Below are positions 44,489 to 53,136 of a stretch of DNA of 64,000 bases, in pieces. The translations under genes were made by a program, and so were the position numbers. Position 1 is the first letter of the stretch. Each line of letters starts with the position of its first letter. Source of the stretch: Corynebacterium hansenii (lineage in GTDB: Bacteria; Actinomycetota; Actinomycetes; Mycobacteriales; Mycobacteriaceae); NCBI RefSeq assembly GCF_030408795.1, contig NZ_CP047211.1, positions 1,674,001 to 1,738,000 of the forward strand, read 5' to 3'. Below the pieces are notes generated by a model. The model was not told the DNA's origin and did not search any database. It was given only the letters and a program-made list of their open reading frames with translations.

Positions 44489-45238
44489 CTACCCCACCAG
44501 GGCGCTTCGCCCCGACTCGGTGAACCAGCCCGGCGCGGCCGCCAGGAATTCATCGCGTTCCAGGGCCCCGGATCCGGCGGGCACGCACCCGAGCACGTCG
44601 GTTCCGGTCAGGTGCGGCAGATCCTCGAGGTTGGTGGCGACGATCGGGTCGTCGCCTTCGGGAAGCGAACCGCCGACGAGCCCGATGACGTCCATCCCCC
44701 GGCCGCGCGCAACCTCGACGGTCAGCTCCGCGGTGTTCAGGCTGCCGAGCCCCAGCGACGTCACCACCACCGTCTTCGCGCCGGGAAGTTCGGCGGAGAG
44801 CTCGGGCAGGCCCCATTCGCGGGTGGCTCCGTCATTCGTGGCCCCGTCCCCCTCGGTCGGGTCGCTGCCGAGCCTGACCAGCAGCCCGCCCGCGCCTTCG
44901 ACGAGCACGGTGCGGTCCGGCCCGTCGAGCGCGCGAATGCCCTCCGCGGCGTCGGCGAGCCGCAGCGGCGGCAGCCCGGCCCGGCGCGCGGCGGCCAGCG
45001 GCGCCATCGGTTCGGGGTAGCGGGCGAATCCGTGCAGGTCGCCGACGCCGGTCAGCCGGGCGACGTCGTCGAGGTCCCCGCCCCTCCCCAGCACGTTGCC
45101 GGTCCCGGGGAATCCCGTTTGCGCGGGCTTGACGACGACCACGTGCCTCCCGCAGGAGCGCAACAGCCCGGCGATGGCGGCGGTGGCGATGGTCTTGCCG
45201 ATGTCGGTGCCCGTTCCCGTGATGCACAGGATGGTCAT
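44489..45238 (-). CDS. bioD: Dethiobiotin synthase (canonical copy)
   Basis: 249 residues. ATP-dependent carboxylation of 7,8-diaminopelargonate to dethiobiotin. The P-loop is [10 protein letters not shown], the substrate lysine motif KPAQTG is intact and [12 protein letters not shown] gives the second phosphate/carbamate contact. The ATG at 45238 overlaps the bioA stop by four bases (ATGA), so bioA and bioD are translated together. A second, diverged bioD lies 5 kb away (49931-50608). The gap to rluB is 151 bases. Confidence 0.95.
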   Translation of the reverse strand: MTILCITGTGTDIGKTIATAAIAGLLRSCGRHVVVVKPAQTGFPGTGNVLGRGGDLDDVARLTGVGDLHGFARYPEPMAPLAAARRAGLPPLRLADAAEGIRALDGPDRTVLVEGAGGLLVRLGSDPTEGDGATNDGATREWGLPELSAELPGAKTVVVTSLGLGSLNTAELTVEVARGRGMDVIGLVGGSLPEGDDPIVATNLEDLPHLTGTDVLGCVPAGSGALERDEFLAAAPGWFTESGRSALVG

Positions 45239-46650
45239 GCGGATTCTCCTTCGCGGTTGTCGGTGGTTTCGGGATCGGGGGAGGTCTCGCCGTCGGCGGC
45301 CTTGGCGTGCACCTGCGCCTCCGCCTTCCCCTCCGCTTCGACGATGGCGGCGATGGCGCGGCAGATCGCGGCGACCTCGGCGTCGTCGCAGACGTACATG
45401 GGCATGGCGTAGACGAGCTTCCCGAAGGGCCTGAGCCACACTCCTTCGGCCACGCACGCCGCGGTGGCGCGGGCCATGTCGACGGGTTGGTCCATCTCCA
45501 CCACGCCGATCGCGCCGAGCACGCGGACGTCGGCGACTCCGGGAGCGCCGCGCAACGGTTCCAGCCCGGCGCGCAGGCCGGCTTCGATGCGGGGCACATC
45601 GCGGCGCCACCGCCCCTCGGCGATGATGTCCAGGTTTTCCGCGGCGATGGCGCAAGCCAGCGGGTTGGCCATGAAGGTGGGCCCGTGCATCAGGCCCCCG
45701 CCCTCGCCCCCGGAGATCGCCGAAGCCACCTCACGGGTGGTCAGGGTCGCCGCCAGCGAGAGGAAGCCGCCGGTGAGCGCCTTGCCCACGCACAGCACAT
45801 CCGGCGTCACCCCAGCCGCCGCGGTGGCGAAGAGATCCCCGGTGCGCCCGAAGCCGGTGGCGATCTCGTCGGCGATGAGCAGCAGCCCATGCCGATCGCA
45901 GATCTCGCGCAGGCCGACGAGCAGCTCATGGTCGTGGAACCGCATCCCGCCGGCGCCCTGCACGACGGGTTCGACGATGACCGCGGCGACGGAGTCGTCG
46001 ACGAGCTCCTCGAAAGCGGCCAGGTACTCGGCCCTCGTCCGCTCCGACGATCCGCGCGGCGGCGGTACCGGGGCGAACACCTGCGGCGTCCATGCGCCGG
46101 CCCACAGCGAGTGCATGCCGCCGTCGGGGTCGCAGACGCTCATCGGGGCGCGCGTGTCGCCGTGGTAGCCGCCCCGCCAGGTCATCAGGCGATTGCGCTC
46201 GGGATGGCCGACGGCGCGCTGGTACTGCAGCGCCATCTTGACGGCCACTTCCACCGACACCGACCCGGAGTCGGAGAAGAACACCGCATCGAGGACCGGA
46301 TCGGTCATCTCCAGCAGGCGCCGCGCCAGGTCAACGGCCGGGGCGTGGGTGAGGCCGCCGAACATCACGTGCGACATCGTCGCCGCCTGCCGCTGCGCCG
46401 CCGCGACCAACCGCGGGTGCGAATGGCCGTGGCACGCCGCCCACCAGCTGCTCATGCCGTCGATGAGCTCGCGTCCGTCGGCCAGCGTCAGCCTCGTCCC
46501 GGACGCCGACGCCACCGGCAGCGCCGGGACGGGGCTGGGCATGGGGCCGTAGGGGTGCCACACGTGGGCGGCGTCGAACGCGGCGATGTCGAACGCGGCG
46601 ATGTCGGCGGATGCGGGCGTGGTGTTCGGGGTGTCGGGGACGTTGGCCAT
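45235..46650 (-). CDS. bioA: Adenosylmethionine--8-amino-7-oxononanoate aminotransferase
   Basis: 471 residues, class III PLP aminotransferase that converts KAPA to DAPA with SAM as amino donor. Family motifs: [53 protein letters not shown] and the PLP lysine in CVGKALTGG (about 289). A 30-residue tail rich in Glu, Ala and Asp is unusual. The ATG at 46650 has no ribosome binding site and a TAACGT -10 eight bases upstream, so the transcript is probably leaderless. A BioQ-like operator lies upstream. Confidence 0.95.
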   Translation of the reverse strand: MANVPDTPNTTPASADIAAFDIAAFDAAHVWHPYGPMPSPVPALPVASASGTRLTLADGRELIDGMSSWWAACHGHSHPRLVAAAQRQAATMSHVMFGGLTHAPAVDLARRLLEMTDPVLDAVFFSDSGSVSVEVAVKMALQYQRAVGHPERNRLMTWRGGYHGDTRAPMSVCDPDGGMHSLWAGAWTPQVFAPVPPPRGSSERTRAEYLAAFEELVDDSVAAVIVEPVVQGAGGMRFHDHELLVGLREICDRHGLLLIADEIATGFGRTGDLFATAAAGVTPDVLCVGKALTGGFLSLAATLTTREVASAISGGEGGGLMHGPTFMANPLACAIAAENLDIIAEGRWRRDVPRIEAGLRAGLEPLRGAPGVADVRVLGAIGVVEMDQPVDMARATAACVAEGVWLRPFGKLVYAMPMYVCDDAEVAAICRAIAAIVEAEGKAEAQVHAKAADGETSPDPETTDNREGESA

Positions 46651-46658
46651 GGAAGGAA

Positions 46659-46664
46659 ACGTTA
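46659..46664 (-). promoter_or_regulatory. -10 element of the leaderless bioA promoter
   Basis: TAACGT (minus strand) ends 8 bases before the bioA ATG. The BioQ-like palindrome would lie at about -31 to -43 of this promoter. Confidence 0.5.
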
Positions 46665-46674
46665 GTCCGGGCGA

Positions 46675-46680
46675 TATTGT
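46675..46680 (+). promoter_or_regulatory. -10 element upstream of the first POT transporter gene
   Basis: TATTGT within GATATTGTCGA. The same string occurs on the minus strand upstream of the second bioD (50719-50729). The operator-like palindrome begins at the next base, so a bound repressor would cover the transcription start. Confidence 0.45.
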
Positions 46681-46693
46681 CGAACACCGTTCA
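46681..46693. promoter_or_regulatory. BioQ-like operator between bioA and the POT genes
   Basis: GAAC-ACC-GTTC is a perfect inverted repeat; read on the minus strand it is TGAACGGTGTTCG, close to the TGAAC-N3-GTTAC motif known to me for the TetR-type regulator BioQ of C. glutamicum. Its place between two divergent promoters would let one repressor control both. A LexA box would need a 4-base spacer, so it fits less well. Confidence 0.6.
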
Positions 46694-46718
46694 GGGGTAG
46701 GTTGGGGGATGATTTGCC

Positions 46719-48365
46719 ATGGAACGCGTCGATGAGCACGATAAGTCCATGACCAGCATTGGACAGCGTTCAAGTGGGCCGATTCCGGCCGCACCGGAGG
46801 GCCCCTCCGCCACTCCCCGGCCACCCGGGAAGGCCCGCGTCGCCCTGCCCGCCATCATCGGCGTCGAATCGTGGGAGCGGTTCAGCTTCTACGGCATGCA
46901 GGCGATCATGGCGTACTACCTGTACGACACCGTCACAGACGGCGGCCTCGGCCTGCCCACCACCACCGCCACCGCCCTGATGGGCGCCTACGGCAGCCTC
47001 GTGTACCTGTGCACCATCGCCGGCGGCTGGATCGGCGACCGCATCCTCGGCGCCGAACGCACCCTGCTCGCCGGCGCGTGGACGCTCGTCGCCGGCCACC
47101 TCACGCTGTCCCTGGTCCCCGGCGCGCCGGGCGTGGCCGTCGGCATGGTCCTCGTCGCGACCGGCTCGGGCGCACTGAAGACATCCGCCATCACCATGCT
47201 CGGCCGCGTCCGCCGATCCGGCGACCCTCGCCGCGACAACGATTTCCAGTTCTTCTACTTCGGCATCAACGTCGGCGGGCTGCTCGGCCCCGTGCTCACC
47301 GGCGCGCTGTCCGTCGCCTACGGCTATGACGCCGGCTTCGCGGCCGCGGCGATCCTCATGATCATCGGCCTCGTCCACTACCACTGGCACCGGCGCCGTC
47401 TCTCCGGCTCGTGGCGGGACGACGCCCGCGTGGCCGTCGAAAAGCCGACGTCCCCCATCGGCCGCCGGGGCCTGGCCCTGGCCCTTCTCGCCGTGGCGGG
47501 TGCGGCCGGCACGGTCGCCGGGCTCACGATCTCGGGTGCGCTGCCGCTGCACCGCTTGCCGACGGTCATGCTCGCCGCCACCGTCGCGGCCACCGTCGCG
47601 CTGTTCGCGCAGATGATCCTCGACCCGAAGATCGGCGCCGCCGAGCGTTCGCGCGTGGTGGCGTTCATCCCCCTGTTCATCGCGGCCGTGGCGTTCTGGG
47701 CCATCCACAACCAGGCCTTCGGCGCGCTGGCGGTCTACTCCGACCTGCGCATCGACCGCACCATCGGCGACTGGTCCGCCCCCGCCGCGTGGGCGCAGTC
47801 CCTCAACCCCGTGTTCACGCTGCTGCTGATCCTGCCGCTGGCCGCCCTGCGCCTGCGGATGGGCCGGCGCGCCCCCGACATCCCCATCCAGATGATCGCG
47901 GGCACGGCCATCACCGGCGCTGCGATGCTCGTGGTCGTGCCCTTCGCGGGGCGCGCCGACGGCACGGTGCCGCTGCTGGTCATCGTCGCCGTGTACCTGA
48001 CCATCACCCTCGGCGAACTGCAGGTCAGCCCCGTGGGCATGGCCGCCTCGACGGTGCTGGCGCCCGCCAGCTACCGGACGCGCTTTTCGGCGCTGTACTT
48101 CCTGACCATGGCCGTGGGCACCGCCCTGTCCGGCGTGCTGTCGACCAACTACGACCCCGCCGACTCCGGCGCGGAACGGGCCTACTTCCTGTCGGTGGGG
48201 CTCGGCGTCATGGCCGTCGCCGCCGCCGTTGCGCTGCTGCTGCCGTGGATCCGCCGGAAGATCGCGGCCGGCGAGGAGGGCGCCGCCGCGACCGTCACCG
48301 CCGACGCCACCGCGACCGCCACCGCCACCGCCACCGCCACCGCCAAGGAGAATCTCCATGCGTGA
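46719..48365 (+). CDS. POT/PTR2-family proton-coupled transporter 1
   Basis: 548 residues, 12-14 predicted membrane helices. The POT signature ExxER is present in [16 protein letters not shown], with [14 protein letters not shown] (the PTR2 loop 2-3 motif) and the family block [17 protein letters not shown] proteins import di- and tripeptides with protons; some members carry other small compounds. The C-terminal tail ends in a Thr/Ala repeat from a microsatellite. It is divergent from bioA across 68 bases and co-transcribed with a second POT gene that overlaps it by eight bases. The biotin context suggests import of a biotin precursor or biotin-containing peptide (inference). Confidence 0.9.
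   Translation: MERVDEHDKSMTSIGQRSSGPIPAAPEGPSATPRPPGKARVALPAIIGVESWERFSFYGMQAIMAYYLYDTVTDGGLGLPTTTATALMGAYGSLVYLCTIAGGWIGDRILGAERTLLAGAWTLVAGHLTLSLVPGAPGVAVGMVLVATGSGALKTSAITMLGRVRRSGDPRRDNDFQFFYFGINVGGLLGPVLTGALSVAYGYDAGFAAAAILMIIGLVHYHWHRRRLSGSWRDDARVAVEKPTSPIGRRGLALALLAVAGAAGTVAGLTISGALPLHRLPTVMLAATVAATVALFAQMILDPKIGAAERSRVVAFIPLFIAAVAFWAIHNQAFGALAVYSDLRIDRTIGDWSAPAAWAQSLNPVFTLLLILPLAALRLRMGRRAPDIPIQMIAGTAITGAAMLVVVPFAGRADGTVPLLVIVAVYLTITLGELQVSPVGMAASTVLAPASYRTRFSALYFLTMAVGTALSGVLSTNYDPADSGAERAYFLSVGLGVMAVAAAVALLLPWIRRKIAAGEEGAAATVTADATATATATATATAKENLHA
48307..48345 (+). repeat. Hexanucleotide microsatellite (ACCGCC units)
   Basis: A run of ACCGCC-type units encodes alternating Thr-Ala residues in the tail of POT transporter 1 and ends right before the AAGGAG ribosome binding site of transporter 2. 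Unit length is a multiple of three, so changes alter the tail but not the frame. Confidence 0.8.
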
Positions 48366-49953
48366 CCGCACGACCTCCACCGCCCCCGGCCGTCCGCGCA
48401 TCGCCCTGCCCGCCCTCGTCGGCGTGGAGACGTGGGAGCGGTTCAGCTTCTACGGCATGCAGGCGATCATGGTCTATTACCTCTACGCCTCGGCCACCGA
48501 CGGCGGAGTCGGGCTGTCCACGACCACCGCCACCGCGTTGATGGGCGCCTACGGCAGCCTCGTCTACCTGTGCACCATCGCGGGCGGCTGGATCGCCGAC
48601 CGCGTCCTCGGCGCCGAACGCACCCTGCTCGCCGGCGCGTGGACGCTCGTGGCCGGCCACCTGACGCTGGCGCTGCTGCCGGGAGGGGCGGGCGTCGCGG
48701 CGGGGCTGGTCCTCGTCGCGGCGGGCTCGGGCGCGCTGAAGACGTCGGCGATCACCATGCTCGGCCGCGTCCGCGCCGACGGCGACCGCCGCGCCGACTC
48801 CGACTTCCAGCTGTTCTACCTGGGCATCAACGTCGGCGCGCTGCTCGGCCCCATGCTCACGGGCTGGCTGTCGGTCCGGCACGGGTACCACATCGGCTTC
48901 GGCGCGGCGGCGGTGCTCATGACCGCCGGGCTGGTCCACTATTCGCTGGTGCGCCGGCGCCTGTCGGCCTCATGGCTTGACGACGCCCGCGTGGCCGTCG
49001 AAAAGCCCTCCCTGCCCATCGCCCGAGCCCGACTCGCCCGCATCGCCGGCGGGGTCGCGGCGGCCGTCCTCGCAGTTGCGGCGCTGACCGTGACCGGCGT
49101 GCTGCCGCCGGCGCACCTGGCCACGGTCATGCTCGCGGCGACGCTGCTGGCCACCACCGCGCTGTTCGGGCAGATGCTGCTCGACCGCGGGCTCGGCGCC
49201 GACGAGAGGGCCCGCGTGCTGGCGTTCGTACCGCTGTTCGTCGTGTCGGCGGCGTTCTGGGCGATCCTGAACCAAACTTTTGGCGCGCTGGCCGTTTACG
49301 CCGACGTGCGGGTCGACCGCGCCATCGGCGGCTGGGAGGCCCCGGCGGCGTGGGCCCAGTCGCTGAACCCGATCTTCATCCTCGCCCTGTCGGCGCCGAT
49401 GGCCGCATTGCGGCTGCGGCTCGGCGACCGCATGCCCGGACCGGCCGCGCAAATCACCGGCGGCACGGCGCTTGCCGGCGCGGGCGTCCTGTGCCTGCTG
49501 CCGTTCACCGGGCATGCCCCCGGCACGGTGCCGCTGCTCGCGCTGATCGCGGCCTACGGCATCATCACATTCGGTGAGCTGCACATCGGGCCTGTCGGCA
49601 TGTCCGCGGCCACGGCGATGGCTCCCGCGAAGTACCGCACGAGGTTTTCGGCGCTGTTCTTCATGACCATGGCCGTAGGCACCGCGCTCGCCGGCGTGCT
49701 GTCCACCAATTACGACCCGGCGGACGCATCCGCCGAGCGCGCCTACTTCCTGGTACTGGGTCTGTCCGCCATCGCCGTCGCCGCCGCGGTGGGCGCGTTG
49801 GTGCCGTGGATCAACCGGCGGCTGCCGCGCGAGGGCACGGAAGAGGTCGTGAAGGTCTCGGCGGGCATGGCCGACGGCGAAGATCCGGCCGCGGCCGGCG
49901 ATGCGGACACGGCCGGAATTGCCCCGGCGGCTACTCCGCCGATGCGCCGCTGA
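48358..49953 (+). CDS. POT/PTR2-family proton-coupled transporter 2
   Basis: 531 residues, close paralog of transporter 1 (shared [49 protein letters not shown]). ExxER is intact. It begins with AAGGAG 7 bases before the ATG at 48358, inside the last codons of gene 1, so the two are coupled. The tail is Ala/Asp-rich. The 3' end overlaps the convergent second bioD gene by 23 bases. Retention of two copies may point to a heteromer or to different substrates. Confidence 0.9.
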   Translation: MRDRTTSTAPGRPRIALPALVGVETWERFSFYGMQAIMVYYLYASATDGGVGLSTTTATALMGAYGSLVYLCTIAGGWIADRVLGAERTLLAGAWTLVAGHLTLALLPGGAGVAAGLVLVAAGSGALKTSAITMLGRVRADGDRRADSDFQLFYLGINVGALLGPMLTGWLSVRHGYHIGFGAAAVLMTAGLVHYSLVRRRLSASWLDDARVAVEKPSLPIARARLARIAGGVAAAVLAVAALTVTGVLPPAHLATVMLAATLLATTALFGQMLLDRGLGADERARVLAFVPLFVVSAAFWAILNQTFGALAVYADVRVDRAIGGWEAPAAWAQSLNPIFILALSAPMAALRLRLGDRMPGPAAQITGGTALAGAGVLCLLPFTGHAPGTVPLLALIAAYGIITFGELHIGPVGMSAATAMAPAKYRTRFSALFFMTMAVGTALAGVLSTNYDPADASAERAYFLVLGLSAIAVAAAVGALVPWINRRLPREGTEEVVKVSAGMADGEDPAAAGDADTAGIAPAATPPMRR

Positions 49954-50608
49954 ACCAGCCGGCGGCGCGGCCGAGGAACTCCTCGCGGTCCAGGTCCGCG
50001 GCGTCCTCCGGCAGCCACGCGAGGACGGGCAGGCCGGTGAGGATCGGCATCTGCTCGACCACGCACTCCGCGGCGACGTCCGGCTGCTCCGGGAGGGAAC
50101 GGCCGATGATGCCGGTGATCTCCAGGCCGCGGGCGCGGCACGCCTCGGCGGTCAGCTCGACGGCGTTGAGCGTGCCCGGCGCCGTGGACGCCACAATGGT
50201 GACCTTCGCGCCGAGCTCCTGCGCAAGCTCCGGCACCGCCCAGTTGGAGATGCGCGCCAGCACGCCGCCGGTGCCCTCGACGAAAACGGGGTGGCCGTCG
50301 GCGGCGAGATCGCGGAGCTTGTCGGCGGTCTCCTCCAGATCGAGCTCCGGGGCGCCGATGCGGCGGGCGGCGAAGGCCGGCGGCAGCACATCGGGGTAGC
50401 GCGCGAATTCGTGGACGTCCGTGCAGCCGGTCAGGCGCTGGATCGTCGCGATGGAGCCCTGCCCCTCCGGCTCGCCGATCTGGGCGAGCTTCACCACGAC
50501 GGGCTCCTCCCCGGCGGCCATCGCTTGCGCGGCGAGGGCGGCGGTGGCCGTCGTCTTGCCGACGCTCCGGCCGGTGCCGGTGATTATGTGGATGCCCCTG
50601 AAGTACAT
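49931..50608 (-). CDS. bioD2: Diverged dethiobiotin synthase-like protein
   Basis: 225 residues from the ATG at 50608 (MYFRGIHIITG), with GGAAAGGA 10-12 bases upstream. The P-loop is TGTGRSVGKT and the acidic motif is VEGTGG, but the substrate-lysine motif reads KLAQIG instead of KPAQTG. The fold and length fit BioD. It may have changed substrate or reduced activity, or work beside the canonical copy. The gene converges on and overlaps the second POT gene. A TATTGT -10 shared with the POT promoter lies about 113 bases upstream. Confidence 0.82.
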   Translation of the reverse strand: MYFRGIHIITGTGRSVGKTTATAALAAQAMAAGEEPVVVKLAQIGEPEGQGSIATIQRLTGCTDVHEFARYPDVLPPAFAARRIGAPELDLEETADKLRDLAADGHPVFVEGTGGVLARISNWAVPELAQELGAKVTIVASTAPGTLNAVELTAEACRARGLEITGIIGRSLPEQPDVAAECVVEQMPILTGLPVLAWLPEDAADLDREEFLGRAAGWFSGASAE

Positions 50609-50720
50609 GAGGAAGAGTCGTCCTTTCCCGCTCGTGTGCCGTTCGCGTGCCACGCGTCGGATCCGGCGCGCCCGTCGCGCTCGTTCATCGGACCTGTTCG
50701 ATCCGTTTGTTGCACCGTCG

Positions 50721-50726
50721 ACAATA
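50721..50726 (-). promoter_or_regulatory. Putative -10 element of the second bioD gene
   Basis: TATTGT on the minus strand within GATATTGTCGA, the same string as in the bioA/POT intergenic region. The predicted leader is about 105 bases. No GAAC-N3-GTTC palindrome was found here by eye. Confidence 0.4.
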
Positions 50727-50819
50727 TCCGCCGCGCCCGTTTCTCCTTAATCCGGGGCTGGTTGGAGGACGAAGATCACACTTTTCCGGCGTTTACGGCG
50801 CCCGATTCGGGCGACCGTG

Positions 50820-51377
50820 CTAGGGCAGATCCGGTTCGTCGATGAGGTCGACGTCCGGCAGCAACGGCGCGAGATCCGGCAGTTGATCAAGCGATTCGAT
50901 GCCCAGCTGCTCCAGCAGCAGGTTCGTGGTCACGTACAGGTGGGCGCCCGTCGACGGGTCCTCCCCCGCTTCGGCGACCAACCCGCGCGCCAGCAGGGTG
51001 CGCATGACGCCGTCGACGTTGACGCCACGCACCGCCGCGACCTGGGCGCGGGTCGCCGGCTGCCGATAGGCGACCACGGCCAGGGTCTCCATCGCCGCGC
51101 GCGACAGCCGGGTCTGGGTGCCGTCCAGCAGGAACGCCTCCACCGCGTCGGAGTACGCCGCCCGCGTGTACAGGCGCCACCCGCCCTCGACCTCGCGCAG
51201 ATCGAAGCCGGAGCCGCGGGCCTCGAATTCGTCGCGCATCTGCCCCAGAACCTCCCGGATCGCGGCGGGCTCGACGTCGAGGGCGCGGGCGAGGTCCATC
51301 GGCGCCACCGGCGAATCCACCACGAGCAGGACACTTTCCACGGCGGCGCGCAAGGGGTCGATCTGGGGCAGGTTCAT
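50820..51377 (-). CDS. scpB: Segregation and condensation protein B
   Basis: 185 residues with two winged-helix domains (AAVESVLLVVDSPVAPMDLARAL and RLSRAAMETLAVVAYRQPATRAQVAAVRGV). ScpB dimers bind ScpA and SMC to form the bacterial condensin that organises the chromosome. Length is usual, with an acidic tail. The ATG at 51377 has a TACACT -10 six bases upstream and no ribosome binding site. In most actinobacteria scpB directly follows scpA; here about 10 kb of transport genes separate them. Confidence 0.95.
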   Translation of the reverse strand: MNLPQIDPLRAAVESVLLVVDSPVAPMDLARALDVEPAAIREVLGQMRDEFEARGSGFDLREVEGGWRLYTRAAYSDAVEAFLLDGTQTRLSRAAMETLAVVAYRQPATRAQVAAVRGVNVDGVMRTLLARGLVAEAGEDPSTGAHLYVTTNLLLEQLGIESLDQLPDLAPLLPDVDLIDEPDLP

Positions 51378-51383
51378 GGCGGC

Positions 51384-51409
51384 AGTGTATCCGGCGATGG
51401 GTCTACTCT
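51384..51409. promoter_or_regulatory. Divergent leaderless promoters of scpB and the AspT-like gene
   Basis: On the minus strand TACACT (51384-51389) ends 6 bases before the scpB ATG. On the plus strand TACTCT (51404-51409) ends 7 bases before the GTG at 51417. Both start codons are probably the first transcribed bases, in a 39-base gap. Confidence 0.55.
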
Positions 51410-51416
51410 GGTGGTC

Positions 51417-53054
51417 GTGCTCGCATTCCTAGCTTCCAATGGACTGCTCGCCCTGGCCGTCATCCTCACCGTCGGATTCGCGCTGGGGCGCATCCGCGTA
51501 GCGGGACTGAGCCTCGGGTCGGCGGCGATCCTCTTCGTGGCCATCGGCTTGTCGACGGCCAACCCCGACATCCAGATGCCGCCCCTGCTGTATCAATTCG
51601 GGCTGGCGCTGTTCGTCTACTGCATCGGGTTGTCCGCGGGGCCGGCGTTTTTCCGGACCCTGCGCAGCCGGGGTCTGGCGCTCAACGTCATCGTCGCGTT
51701 CCTGCTGGTCGGGTTGACGGCGCTGGCGTTCGCGCTGGTGAAATTCTCCGGTGCCGACCCGATCCCCGGCGCCGGCATGTTCGTCGGCGCCATATCGTCG
51801 ACGCCCGGCATGGCCGCCATCCTCGCCGCAGTGCCCGACCTGCTGCCGCCGGGCGCGGACCCGGCGGCCGCGTCGTCGGCCGTCGTCGGCTACTCGCTGG
51901 CGTATCCGGGCGGCGTCCTGGGCATCATCATCGTCGCCGCCGTCGGCGCGCGTCTGCTGCGCGTGGACCACATCGCCGACGCCAAGGCCGAGGGCGTGCT
52001 GACGGAGAAGCTCCACTACGCCGGCATCTGCATCGGCCCCGGCCGGGAGCTGACCGTGGCCCAGGTGCCGGAGTTCACCGGCGCGAAGATCATCACCACC
52101 CGCGTGGCGGACGTCGGCGCCGACGGCGAACCATCCAACCAGCGCCTGGCGGAATCCGACGACGTCCTGGCCGAAGGCTGCTCCATCATGGTCAACGGGA
52201 CGGCCGAGGAGCTGGACAAGGCCGTCGCAAAGCTCGGCGAACGCATCGAGATGGACCCGCACGAGTCGGATCTGCAGTACACCCGCATGGCCGTGTCGAA
52301 CCCGGATGTCGCCGGGCGCACCATCGGCGAGTTGCGCATCCTGGAGGACCACGGCTTCACCATCGCGCGCCTGCGCCGCGGCGACGCCGACGTCGTGCCG
52401 GCCAACGACGACCGCCTGCAGCTGTCCGACCGCGTCCGCGTGGTCGCGCCGAAACAGCGCATCGAGGCCATCCGGACGTTCCTCGGCGACTCCGAAAAGT
52501 CGCTCGCCACGCCCGATCTGCTGCCACTTGCGCTCGGCCTCGCACTGGGCCTGCTGCTCGGCGCCATCCCCATCCCCATGCCCGGCGGCGGCACCCTGTC
52601 GCTCGGCTTCGGCGGCGGCCCGATCATCGCCGGCCTCGTCTTCGGCGCGCTCGGCCGGACCGGGCCGGTGCGGTGGCAGCTGCCGTACCACGCGACGAAG
52701 ACCCTCGAGGGCTTCGGCATGGCGCTGTTCATGGCGGGCGTCGGCACCACCGCCGGCGCCGGCTTCCGCTCCGCGCTGACCGACCCGACGAGCCTGCTGT
52801 ACATCGGGCTGGGCCTGGTGGTGACGCTGGTCAGCGCGATCGCGACCGTGGCCCTGCTCATGGCGTGGCGCAAGCTCACGTTCGACGAATCCATCGGCGT
52901 CGCCGCGGGCATCACCACCAACCCGGCGGTCATCGCGTACCTGAACACCGCCTCGGGCACCGACCTGGCCGCCCGCGGGTACACGACGGTGTATCCGGTG
53001 GCGATGGTGGGCAAGATCGTCGCGGCGCAGGTGCTGATCATGATGCTGCTGTGA
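51417..53054 (+). CDS. AspT/YidE-family transporter (SucE-like)
   Basis: 545 residues. Two hydrophobic halves of five to six helices (LLALAVILTVGFALGRIRVAG at the start; LLPLALGLALGLLLGAIPIP after residue 360), with duplicated motifs GLSAGPAFFRTLRSRG and GVGTTAGAGFRSAL, flank a central cytoplasmic region with RCK_C/TrkA_C-like domains (TRMAVSNPDVAGRTIGELRILEDHGFTIARLRRGD). AspT family members exchange amino or dicarboxylic acids; the corynebacterial SucE exports succinate. The GTG at 51417 fits a leaderless transcript. Its position next to scpB has no obvious functional meaning. Confidence 0.88.
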   Translation: MLAFLASNGLLALAVILTVGFALGRIRVAGLSLGSAAILFVAIGLSTANPDIQMPPLLYQFGLALFVYCIGLSAGPAFFRTLRSRGLALNVIVAFLLVGLTALAFALVKFSGADPIPGAGMFVGAISSTPGMAAILAAVPDLLPPGADPAAASSAVVGYSLAYPGGVLGIIIVAAVGARLLRVDHIADAKAEGVLTEKLHYAGICIGPGRELTVAQVPEFTGAKIITTRVADVGADGEPSNQRLAESDDVLAEGCSIMVNGTAEELDKAVAKLGERIEMDPHESDLQYTRMAVSNPDVAGRTIGELRILEDHGFTIARLRRGDADVVPANDDRLQLSDRVRVVAPKQRIEAIRTFLGDSEKSLATPDLLPLALGLALGLLLGAIPIPMPGGGTLSLGFGGGPIIAGLVFGALGRTGPVRWQLPYHATKTLEGFGMALFMAGVGTTAGAGFRSALTDPTSLLYIGLGLVVTLVSAIATVALLMAWRKLTFDESIGVAAGITTNPAVIAYLNTASGTDLAARGYTTVYPVAMVGKIVAAQVLIMMLL

Positions 53055-53084
53055 CGGTCATGATGCCGCGGCGACGATCATGAT

Positions 53085-53131
53085 GCCGCGCGTTCGGCCG
53101 CGGACGTTCCCGCCGCGGCCGAACGCGCGGC
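53085..53131. terminator. Bidirectional hairpin with a perfect 19-bp stem
   Basis: Arms 53085-53103 and 53113-53131 pair perfectly around a 9-base loop. It lies between the converging AspT-like and ECF ATPase genes. It has no T run in either direction, but its strength and place suggest a transcription barrier for both. Just upstream, an 18-base unit around TCATGATGCCGCG is repeated in tandem. Confidence 0.75.
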
Positions 53132-53136
53132 GAGGC

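Noticed and set aside
46681..46693. Reading the bioA/POT palindrome as a LexA box
   Set aside because: The LexA box has a 4-base spacer between CGAAC and GTTCG; here it is 3, and the genes are biotin and transport genes.
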